Assembly (NCBI GenBank): GCA_036556965.1
Contig: DATBIO010000006.1
Coordinates: 1-10,509 of the forward strand
Length of the DNA stretch: 10,509 nt
DNA from: DATBIO01 sp036556965
GTDB lineage: Bacteria > Acidobacteriota > Vicinamibacteria > Fen-336
Reading direction: 5' to 3'
The stretch's first letter is position 1. Each line of letters opens with the position of its first letter. The translations under genes and the position numbers were made by a program. Positions 1 to 5,325 of this stretch are shown piece by piece. The notes under the pieces were generated by a model. The model saw only the letters and a program-made list of their open reading frames with translations, was not told where the DNA came from and did no database searches.

Positions 1-21
1 GAGGAGTCGTACAAGAACTAG
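1..21 (+). CDS. 3' end of an unidentified forward gene (partial)
   Basis: The window opens in a forward frame of six sense codons (Glu-Glu-Ser-Tyr-Lys-Asn) followed by TAG at 19-21. All six codons end in G or C, as expected for coding sequence in this genome. A hairpin and then a convergent gene follow immediately. Six codons are too few to name a family, and the frame could be open by chance. Confidence 0.35.
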   Translation, partial: EESYKN

Positions 22-51
22 CCGCGGGCGCGCCCGGCCGGCGGCGTGGAC

Positions 52-88
52 GCGGCGCGGGGGGGGGAGCCGGCCGTCCCCGCGCCGC
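52..88. terminator. GC-rich hairpin between convergent genes, possible bidirectional terminator
   Basis: An 11-bp perfect inverted repeat lies at 52-62 (GCGGCGCGGGG) and 78-88 (CCCCGCGCCGC), with a 15-nt loop. It sits in the 76-bp gap between the end of the left-edge forward gene (21) and the stop of the minus-strand gene ending at 98, where a two-way terminator would be placed. There is no T tract on either strand, so it is not a canonical intrinsic terminator. It could act as an mRNA 3'-end stabiliser or a Rho-assisted stop. Confidence 0.45.
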
Positions 89-97
89 CGCCATCTC

Positions 98-829
98 TCA
101 GCGCGCCATCTTGAACCGCGAGTCGTCCAGGGCCGGGTTCAGCTCGACGTTCTCCACCACGATGCGCAGCCGCTGCGGCCGGCCCTTCACGCCCGTCACG
201 ATGGAGCGCGCGAAGCGGATCCCGCCCGTCTCGCGGTAGTCGCCGTAGACCGTCTCGAACTCCAGGGGGTGCCCGCGCACCTTGCGCATGGCGCCCGTCT
301 TCACGATGAGGCCGCTGGCCGCGTCCACCCAGACGTGGCGCACGACCCCCGACTTGAGGGTGACCTTGAGCTCGTGGGCGGCACCGCCGGGCAGGTCGGA
401 CTTGCCGACCAGCTCCACCTTGTGGCCCTTGGCCTTCCAGGCCACCAGCGGGCCCTCGAAGTCGGCCTGCTCCGCGGAGAGCATGGCGGCGTCCTCCGAG
501 AGCGGCTCCGGCTCGAGGTTGCCGTCGAGCGGCGACACCCGCCACCCGGAGGTCCCGTCCCAGACGTAGACGCCGGTGGTGCCCTGGAACACGAACTCGG
601 TGCGGATGCGGCCGGGGCGGGCGATCTCCCGCCGCACGATGGCCTCGCGGCCCGGGCCCGCGTTGGCGCGGCCGCTCATGCGCAGCGTGCGCACCGCGGC
701 CAGGGCCTCCCGGCCTCCGCGAGCGGCCACGTGCCGCGCCACGATCTCGTCCACCGTCTGGGCGTGCGCGCCCGTGGCCGCGAGCACCGCGCCCGCCGCG
801 AGCCAGAGACGCCGGGGAGCGGCCCTCAC
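98..829 (-). CDS. Exported LolA/LolB-fold-like outer membrane protein
   Basis: This 243-residue protein starts with a Sec signal peptide (residues 1-23: basic MRAAPRR, a hydrophobic core, then an AHA site before Gln24), so it is probably periplasmic. The mature part looks like the LolA/LolB/RseB-type half-barrel proteins of GC-rich Gram-negatives. It begins with a helical segment and an ARGG-type turn (about 25-45), then runs as alternating beta strands with WDG at 90-92, VWVDAASG at 167-173 and a DYRETGGIRF block near 198-206. Whether it binds lipid or lipoprotein is unknown. The GTG start at 829 was chosen because it gives a proper signal peptide and forms a GTGA overlap with the stop of the upstream gene, implying coupled translation. 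The same frame stays open far upstream, but that stretch lies under the coiled-coil gene. The fold-level call is moderate and the exact function is unassigned. Confidence 0.75.
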   Translation of the reverse strand: MRAAPRRLWLAAGAVLAATGAHAQTVDEIVARHVAARGGREALAAVRTLRMSGRANAGPGREAIVRREIARPGRIRTEFVFQGTTGVYVWDGTSGWRVSPLDGNLEPEPLSEDAAMLSAEQADFEGPLVAWKAKGHKVELVGKSDLPGGAAHELKVTLKSGVVRHVWVDAASGLIVKTGAMRKVRGHPLEFETVYGDYRETGGIRFARSIVTGVKGRPQRLRIVVENVELNPALDDSRFKMAR

Positions 830-1548
830 CGCGGCACCCTGACCGGCCGCGTGATGGGGTGGGTGACGATGGGGCCCGAGGGCCACACCGTCGGGCCCGC
901 GCCCCACCCGTACCAGAGCGGGAGGCCCTCGCTGGCGGACTGCGCCTCCGCCTCCGCCTCGCGCGCCCGGGCCTCCGCCTCCTGCGCCCGCGCCTCCGCC
1001 TCGCGCACGCGCGCCTCGTTGTCGGCCCGCGCGCGCTCCTGCTCGGCCTCCATCGCGCGGCTGCGCTCCATGGCGTCCCGCTCCGCGGGGGTCACCCACT
1101 CGCCCTGGTGCTGCACGTAGCCCTGGGCGCGGTAGCTGTCCTCCTCGCTCAGCCAGCGGCCGTCCATCTGGACCTTGCCGAGGGCCGCGTTGGCCCGCGG
1201 ATCGCCGGGCGCCGCGGCCAGCGCGCGGTTGTAGGCCTCGCGCGCCTGCGTGCCCAGGCCGCGGGCGCTGGCCCACTCGCCGAGCGCCACCCAGCCGTCG
1301 ACGTCGCCGGCGGCCAGCCGGCCCGCGCGCTCCTCGTACTCGTGCAGGGGGGACCGCCCCTCCTCGACCCGCACCACGCTCGCGGTGGGCACCGCGATCC
1401 GGCCCGCCCCCACGTCCACCTCGATCGAGGTCGCGGTGCGGCTGACGATGCGGCCGGAGAGCTGGCCGCCGCTCTTGAGGTAGATCTCGTCCGCGGCGGC
1501 GGCCAGGGGCAGCGCCACGGCGGCGAGAGCAAGGATCGCTCTTCTCAA
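826..1548 (-). CDS. Exported TPR-like/coiled-coil protein of unknown function
   Basis: This 240-residue protein has a signal peptide (MRRAILALAA then VALPLAAAA; cleavage probably before Asp20). Residues 20-65 form a small beta-rich domain (DEIYLKSGGQLSG, then VDVGAGRIAVP) of the kind that opens many exported proteins from GC-rich bacteria. Residues about 84-118 resemble one TPR (WVALGEWASARGLG, then AYNRALAAAPGDPRA). Two tryptophan-containing repeats follow (DGRWLSEEDSYRAQGY and QGEWVTPAERDAME), then an Ala/Glu/Arg-rich coiled coil (about 158-206). The tail is rich in Trp, Gly and Pro (LWYGWGAGPTVWPSG). The TTG start is chosen because AGGAGG lies 4 nt upstream and it gives a clean signal peptide; an ATG at 1641 would add 31 low-complexity residues before the signal. 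It overlaps the LolA-like gene by GTGA, so the two are probably co-transcribed and act together at the envelope. No enzymatic motif is visible. Confidence 0.8.
   Translation of the reverse strand: MRRAILALAAVALPLAAAADEIYLKSGGQLSGRIVSRTATSIEVDVGAGRIAVPTASVVRVEEGRSPLHEYEERAGRLAAGDVDGWVALGEWASARGLGTQAREAYNRALAAAPGDPRANAALGKVQMDGRWLSEEDSYRAQGYVQHQGEWVTPAERDAMERSRAMEAEQERARADNEARVREAEARAQEAEARAREAEAEAQSASEGLPLWYGWGAGPTVWPSGPIVTHPITRPVRVPR
950..1012 (-). repeat. Three tandem 21-bp repeats encoding coiled-coil heptads
   Basis: Three consecutive 21-bp units (950-970, 971-991, 992-1012) share the forward-strand core GCCTCCGCCTC, with partial copies at both sides (944-949 and 1013-1018). Each unit encodes seven residues of the Ala-Glu-Ala-Arg type in the coiled coil of the host gene. 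The unit equals one heptad, so growth or loss of copies lengthens the coil without changing frame. Confidence 0.8.
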
Positions 1549-1552
1549 TCGG

Positions 1553-1558
1553 CCTCCT
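1553..1558 (-). promoter_or_regulatory. Shine-Dalgarno that fixes the TTG start at 1548
   Basis: The minus strand reads AGGAGG, then CCGA, then TTG. It is the only strong ribosome site near the 5' end of the coiled-coil gene and supports a TTG start directly before the signal peptide. The 4-nt spacing is short but usable. Confidence 0.65.
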
Positions 1559-1574
1559 CGTCCTCCCGGCCGTC

Positions 1575-1588
1575 CGCCGGGCCCGGCG
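1575..1588. promoter_or_regulatory. 14-bp perfect palindrome in the leader of the coiled-coil gene
   Basis: CGCCGGGCCCGGCG is a perfect palindrome 26 nt upstream of the TTG start at 1548, in the 171-bp gap after murI. It has no loop, so it resembles a dimeric-regulator operator more than an RNA hairpin. In DNA this GC-rich such palindromes also arise by chance. Confidence 0.25.
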
Positions 1589-1662
1589 CTCCACCGCCGG
1601 CAGGACTCGTCAACGGATCTTCGGACCTGCACCAGCGCCACCGCGGCCGCTGCGAGACCGCC

Positions 1663-1668
1663 ATTGTA
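1663..1668 (-). promoter_or_regulatory. Candidate -10 box for the coiled-coil/LolA-like gene pair
   Basis: The minus strand reads TACAAT (5 of 6 matches to TATAAT), one of the few AT-rich hexamers in the murI to coiled-coil gap. Transcription from it would give a leader of about 108 nt containing the palindrome at 1575-1588. No convincing -35 box lies 16-18 bp upstream. A separate TTGACG on the minus strand (1613-1608) has no matching -10 downstream. Confidence 0.3.
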
Positions 1669-1719
1669 GCCACCATGCCGAGCCGGCGCGCGCTCGGGCG
1701 GCGTCCCGCGGGGCCACCT

Positions 1720-2505
1720 CTAGAGGGCCAGGGGCTCCACGGGCAGGGCCTCGCCCCAGAGGCGGGCCACGGCGGGAGCGACCTCCGCGGGCTCCCCCGT
1801 CGTGAGGAGCCGCACGGAGCCGGCGCCCTCCGCGGCGCGAAGGCCCGCCTGGTCGAGGAGCGACGTCGCGCGGCGCGCGATGGCGGGCGCGCTGTCGATG
1901 AGGTCCACGTCCCCGCCCAGGACGCGGGACAGGGCCTCCCGCACGAAGGGGTAGTGCGTGCAGCCGAGCACCACCGCGTCCACGCCCGCCCGGACCAGGG
2001 GCGCCACGTAGGCACGCAGCCGCTCCTGCAGGAGGCTGCCGTCCACACCCTCCTCGATCAGCTCCACCAGCCCGGGACACGGCTGGGCCACGACCTCGAG
2101 CGAGGGCGCGTGCTGCTCCACGAGCCTCCGGAAGCGGGCGGACGCCACCGTGCCCGAGGTGGCGAGCACGCCGATGCGGCGGGTGCGCGTCCGCGCCGCC
2201 GCCGTCTTGACCGCGGGCTCCAGGCCGACCACGGGCACGTCCAGGACCTGCCGCAGCTCCTCGAGCGCCGCGCCGGTGGCCGTGTTGCACGCCACCACCA
2301 CGAGCTTGGCGTCCTGCGCGCGAAGCCACCCGCCCACCGCCAGCGCGCGCGCGCGCACCTCCTCCGCCGGCTTGTCCCCGTACGGGCAGTGCGCGGTGTC
2401 CGCCACGTACAGCAGCCTCTCCGCGGGCAGGGCCGCGCGCAGCGCGCGCAGCACGCTCAGGCCGCCCACGCCGGAGTCGAAGACCCCGATCGGCCGCGAA
2501 AGCAT
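1720..2505 (-). CDS. murI: Glutamate racemase
   Basis: MurI interconverts L- and D-glutamate in the cytoplasm without a cofactor, supplying D-Glu for the peptidoglycan stem peptide. The 261-residue length is normal for the family. All signature motifs are present: FDSGVGG at 9-15 (with Asp10 and Ser11), CPYG at 40-43, CNTATG at 73-78 with the first catalytic Cys73, and GCTHYPF at 181-187 with the second catalytic Cys182 and the adjacent His184. Nothing is truncated or substituted. The ATG at 2505 is the first possible ATG, since an in-frame TAG lies three codons upstream. GGAGG occurs upstream but 14 nt away, which is long, so a leaderless start from the AT-rich gap is an alternative. It diverges from the M20-fold gene with a 19-bp gap and is followed by 171 bp before the next minus-strand gene. 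Confidence 0.97.
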   Translation of the reverse strand: MLSRPIGVFDSGVGGLSVLRALRAALPAERLLYVADTAHCPYGDKPAEEVRARALAVGGWLRAQDAKLVVVACNTATGAALEELRQVLDVPVVGLEPAVKTAAARTRTRRIGVLATSGTVASARFRRLVEQHAPSLEVVAQPCPGLVELIEEGVDGSLLQERLRAYVAPLVRAGVDAVVLGCTHYPFVREALSRVLGGDVDLIDSAPAIARRATSLLDQAGLRAAEGAGSVRLLTTGEPAEVAPAVARLWGEALPVEPLAL

Positions 2506-2524
2506 CAGCGACTATTATTCCTCC
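2506..2524. promoter_or_regulatory. 19-bp divergent intergenic region, candidate symmetric bidirectional promoter
   Basis: This is the whole space between the murI start (2505, minus) and the M20-fold start (2525, plus). It carries the AT-rich string TATTATT in an otherwise very GC-rich region. On the plus strand TATTAT (2513-2518) matches the -10 consensus at 5 of 6 and ends 6 nt before the ATG. On the minus strand AATAAT (2519-2514) also matches 5 of 6 and ends 8 nt before the murI ATG. The spacing would place both transcription starts at or next to the start codons. The M20-fold gene has no Shine-Dalgarno upstream, which fits a leaderless transcript. No good -35 boxes were found. Confidence 0.45.
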
Positions 2525-4057
2525 ATGCTCAAGAACGCCCTCTCCAGCCTCCTCCTCGCCGCCCTGGCCGGTCCCGCGCCCATCCGCTTCACCACCGGCG
2601 AGGCGTACTCCGCGGGGGCGGTGGCCGCCTACCGCGGGAGCCACGACAAGGCCTACGCCCACATCGACGCGAACCTGGCCCGGCACCTGGAGAGCATCCA
2701 GCGATGGGTCCGCCAGCCCTCCGTCAGCGCCCAGAACCGGGGCATCGCGGAGATGGCGGCCATGCTGCGGGACGACCTCCAGAAGCTCGGCTTCAAGGAG
2801 GCGGAGCTGGTGCCCACCACCGGCCACCCCGGCGTCTGGGCCTACTACGACGCGGGGGCGCCGCGGACGCTCGTCCTCTACCTCATGTACGACGTGCAGC
2901 CGGAGGAGACGGGCTGGACGGTCGACCCCTACGAGGGCGCCCTGGTGGACCGCGACTTCGGGCGCGTGCTCATGGCCCGCGGGGCCGTCAACCAGAAGGG
3001 CCCCGAGCGCGCGTTCCTGAACGCGGTGGAGTCCATCATCGCCACCGCGGGCACGCTGCCCGTCAACATCATGGTGGCGGCGGAGGGCGAGGAGGAGCTG
3101 GGCTCGCCCCACTACCCCGAGATCATCGCCAGGTACGAGCACCGGCTGAGGACGGCCCAGGGCGTGCTCTTCCCCATGAGCGGCCAGGACCGCAACGGGG
3201 CGGCGGGCATGGCCATGGGGGTGAAGGGCATCGTGTCCTTCGAGCTGGAGGCGAAGGGCGCCGCGCGGGGCGGGCCGCAGCGGGCGGAGATCCACAGCTC
3301 GCTGAAGGCGGTGGTGGACGCGCCGGCCTGGCGGCTGGTGCAGGCCCTCTCCACCCTGGTCAGCGAGGACGGCAACACCATCCTCGTGCCCGGCTACTAC
3401 GACGACATCCGCCAGCCCACGCTGGAGGAGCAGAAGCTGGTCAACGCCGCCCTGCCCGACCTCCCCGCGCGCGAGGAGGCGATGAAGAAGAGCCTGGCCG
3501 TCACCCGGTTCGTGGACGGGCTGAGCGGGCGCGACATGCTCTCGCGCCTCTTCTTCTCCACCACCATCAACATCAACGGGATCTGGAGCGGCTACACCGG
3601 TCCCGGGGGCAAGACCATCCTGCCCCACGTGGCCACCGCGCGCCTGGACACGCGCCTGGTGCCCGACCAGCAGCCGCAGAAGCAGATGGACCTGATCCGC
3701 AAGCACCTCGACGCCAGGGGATTCGCCGACGTCACCCTGCGCCAGATCTCCGGCTACCCGCCCGCGCAGACCTCGGTGGAGGCGCCGCTGGTGCAGGCCG
3801 CCATCTCCGTCTACAACAAGCACGGGGCCACGCCCATCGTCTCCCCGCGCAACGCGGGCAGCGCGCCCTACTACGTCTTCACCGACCGCCTCAAGCTGCC
3901 CATGATCCCGGCCGGGCTCGGCCACGGCGGGGGCGCCCACGCGCCGGACGAGTACCTCGTCATCGAGCCCAGGGCCGGCTCCCGCATCGCCTCCCTGGCC
4001 CAGATGGAGAAGTTCTACGTGGACCTTCTCTACGCCCTGGCCGCCTCGCGCGGGTAG
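2525..4057 (+). CDS. M20-fold metallohydrolase-like protein with altered metal ligands
   Basis: This 510-residue protein aligns by eye along its length with the M20 dipeptidase/ArgE/CNDP group, which cleaves dipeptides or amide bonds using two metal ions. Visible landmarks are LYLMYDVQP (119-126), ARGAVNQKGP (151-160), EGEEELGSP (187-195), the lid/dimerisation-domain RAEIHSS (253-259), a PGYYDDIR block (289-296), and GLGHGGGAHAP (464-474). Relative to the usual HxDV, GRGxxDxKG and downstream Asp motifs, the expected ligands His, Asp and Asp read Met121, Asn156 and (by alignment) Met218. Asp123, the general-base position Glu190, Glu191, His257 and His472 remain. The first 18 residues are mildly hydrophobic and could be a weak signal peptide. 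The ATG at 2525 lacks a ribosome site, and the open frame extends upstream under murI, so the start is inferred. The 3' end overlaps the YbaK-like gene by 28 bp. It may be an M20 subfamily with changed metal use, or a non-hydrolytic relative; the substrate is unknown. Confidence 0.85.
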   Translation: MLKNALSSLLLAALAGPAPIRFTTGEAYSAGAVAAYRGSHDKAYAHIDANLARHLESIQRWVRQPSVSAQNRGIAEMAAMLRDDLQKLGFKEAELVPTTGHPGVWAYYDAGAPRTLVLYLMYDVQPEETGWTVDPYEGALVDRDFGRVLMARGAVNQKGPERAFLNAVESIIATAGTLPVNIMVAAEGEEELGSPHYPEIIARYEHRLRTAQGVLFPMSGQDRNGAAGMAMGVKGIVSFELEAKGAARGGPQRAEIHSSLKAVVDAPAWRLVQALSTLVSEDGNTILVPGYYDDIRQPTLEEQKLVNAALPDLPAREEAMKKSLAVTRFVDGLSGRDMLSRLFFSTTININGIWSGYTGPGGKTILPHVATARLDTRLVPDQQPQKQMDLIRKHLDARGFADVTLRQISGYPPAQTSVEAPLVQAAISVYNKHGATPIVSPRNAGSAPYYVFTDRLKLPMIPAGLGHGGGAHAPDEYLVIEPRAGSRIASLAQMEKFYVDLLYALAASRG

Positions 4058-4530
4058 GCCAAGCCCTCCACCACCGCGGCTCCGGCGGCCCGCAGCGCCT
4101 CCGGGGCCATCCGGATCTTCGACGACCGGCCGCCCCCGCCCAGGATCACGAGCGGGCGCTCCATGACGCGCTGGTCCACGTACACGGGCAGGCCCGCGGG
4201 CAGGCCGAACGGCGTGACGCCGCCCACCATCATGCCCGTGACGCGGACGGTCTCCTCCGCGGAGGCGAAGGAGAGGCGCGACACGCCCAGCAGCTCGCGC
4301 ACCTTGTGGTTCACGTCCAGGCTGGTGGAGGCCAGCACCACGCAGACCGCGAAGCGGCGCGGCTCCTTCTTGGAGGCGACCAGGATGGTGTTGGCGGACT
4401 CCTCGGCGCTGAACCCGTAGCGCGCGCAGAAGGCCGCGGTGTCCGCGGCCTCGGGGTCGCAGTCCAGCCGCTGGTAGGGGAGGCCGAGCGCCTCCAGCGC
4501 CCTGAGCACGGGAGCCTCGGGGTCGTCCAT
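4030..4530 (-). CDS. YbaK/ProX-type aminoacyl-tRNA deacylase domain protein
   Basis: This is a free-standing 166-residue YbaK/EbsC-like domain. Such proteins clear mischarged tRNAs in trans, for example Cys- or Ala-tRNA(Pro). Family features in order are SANTILVASK (46-54), the VCVVLAST strand and SLDVNHKVRELLG (about 62-82), the FASAEETVRVTGMMVGGVTPFGLP block (88-111), VYVDQRVME (116-124) and the glycine loop ILGGGGRSSKI (129-139). The Lys normally used for catalysis in YbaK (in a vKTl-type strand) reads Asn47 here, although Lys54 and Lys55 lie just after it. The specificity is therefore uncertain and it may belong to a subfamily with a different role. The ATG at 4530 is chosen to match the usual domain length; the frame is open further upstream but without family similarity. 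It overlaps the M20-fold gene tail-to-tail and diverges from the DJ-1-like gene across 78 bp. Confidence 0.85.
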   Translation of the reverse strand: MDDPEAPVLRALEALGLPYQRLDCDPEAADTAAFCARYGFSAEESANTILVASKKEPRRFAVCVVLASTSLDVNHKVRELLGVSRLSFASAEETVRVTGMMVGGVTPFGLPAGLPVYVDQRVMERPLVILGGGGRSSKIRMAPEALRAAGAAVVEGLAYPREAARA

Positions 4531-4594
4531 GGCGTCCCAGGATGTTGCCTCGCGTTCTAGACGGGGGGCAAGCGCAGGCGCAGATTCGGCGGGC

Positions 4595-4600
4595 AGGAGG
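4595..4600 (+). promoter_or_regulatory. Strong Shine-Dalgarno for the DJ-1/PfpI-like gene
   Basis: AGGAGG followed by an 8-nt spacer (AAGTCACC) precedes the ATG at 4609. It is the clearest ribosome site in the window and fixes the start at the twin-arginine leader. Confidence 0.8.
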
Positions 4601-4608
4601 AAGTCACC

Positions 4609-5319
4609 ATGCGCAGGCGCGAGGTCGTGGGCGGGATGCTGATGGGCGGGGGGGCGCTCCTGGCGGGCGGGCGGGCGTCCGCGGAGGGCCGCGCCGCCGG
4701 CCCCCTGAAGGCCCCTCCCGCCGGCCACATCAACGTGGCGGTGACCCTGAGCGAGAACGCCACCGTCATCGACTTCGCCGGGCCCTGGGAGGTCTTCCAG
4801 GACGTCCACGTCATGGACCGCGGTCAGGACATGGACGCCATGATGCCGTTCCGGCTCTACACCGTGGCGGAGAGCACGAAGCCGATCACGGCCACCGCCG
4901 GGCTCAGGATCCTGCCCGACCACGACTTCAAGTCGGCGCCCGCGCCGCACGTGGTGGTGGTTCCCGCCCAGCGGGGCGGGCCCGCGCTCCACGAGTGGCT
5001 GCGGCAGGTGGCCAGGACCGCGGACGTGGTCATGTCGGTGTGCACGGGCGCCTTCCACCTCGGCCGGGCCGGGCTGCTCAAGGGCCTGGAAGCGACCACG
5101 CACCACGACTTCTTCGACCGGTTCGCGCAGGCCTTCCCCGACGTCACCCTGCGGCGGGGCCATCGCTTCGTGGAAGGCAGCGAGCGCATCGCCACCTCCG
5201 GTGGCCTGACCTCCGGCGTGGACCTGGCCCTGCGCGTGGTCGAGCGCTACTTCGGCCGCCAGGTCGCGCAGAACACCGCCGACTACATGGAGTACCAGAG
5301 CACCGGATGGCGGATCTGA
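4609..5319 (+). CDS. DJ-1/PfpI superfamily protein, possibly Tat-exported
   Basis: This 236-residue protein has a leader with MRRREVVGG, a glycine-rich hydrophobic stretch and ASA at 23-25, a plausible though non-classical twin-arginine signal. The rest is one DJ-1/PfpI domain (about 41-220): a first strand INVAVTL, the acidic turn IDFAGPWEVF (54-63) typical of the isonitrile hydratase-like and GlxA-like branch, HVVVVPAQRGG (114-124), the nucleophile elbow SVCTGAFHLG with Cys145, and SGGLTSGVDLALRVVERYFG (about 197-216). Unlike GlxA/FtrA regulators it has no AraC-type DNA-binding domain after the glutaminase-like domain. Possible roles are an isonitrile-hydratase-like enzyme or another thiol hydrolase; the substrate is unknown. 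Its stop lies 6 bp from the stop of the convergent AraC gene, and no terminator is visible between them. Confidence 0.85.
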   Translation: MRRREVVGGMLMGGGALLAGGRASAEGRAAGPLKAPPAGHINVAVTLSENATVIDFAGPWEVFQDVHVMDRGQDMDAMMPFRLYTVAESTKPITATAGLRILPDHDFKSAPAPHVVVVPAQRGGPALHEWLRQVARTADVVMSVCTGAFHLGRAGLLKGLEATTHHDFFDRFAQAFPDVTLRRGHRFVEGSERIATSGGLTSGVDLALRVVERYFGRQVAQNTADYMEYQSTGWRI

Positions 5320-5325
5320 GCGCGG

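Noticed and set aside
950..1012. Possible CRISPR or regulatory direct repeats
   Set aside because: The 21-bp units are adjacent without spacers and encode coiled-coil heptads in frame, so they are coding repeats.
98..1594. Extension of the LolA-like gene to a 498-residue protein starting at 1594
   Set aside because: The extra N-terminal part lies in another frame of the coiled-coil gene and is Arg/Gly repeats. The GTG at 829 gives a normal signal peptide.
1608..1613. TTGACG on the minus strand as a -35 box for the coiled-coil gene
   Set aside because: The hexamer 17 bp downstream is AGCGCC, which does not resemble a -10 box.
1717..1726. Palindrome CCTCTAGAGG at the murI stop codon
   Set aside because: It is short, includes the stop codon itself and has no further stem or T tract. 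Calling it a terminator or operator would be unsupported.
1610..3940. A 776-codon minus-strand open frame over the M20-fold gene and murI
   Set aside because: Its sequence is low complexity (Gly/Arg/Ala/His) and unrelated to any family, whereas murI and the M20-fold protein show clear motifs in their own frames.
859..4560. A 1233-codon forward open frame running antisense to the coiled-coil gene and murI and through the M20-fold gene in another frame
   Set aside because: It is Arg/Pro/Gly/Ala/His-rich low-complexity sequence with no family motif and crosses several confidently identified genes. Long shadow frames are expected at this GC content.
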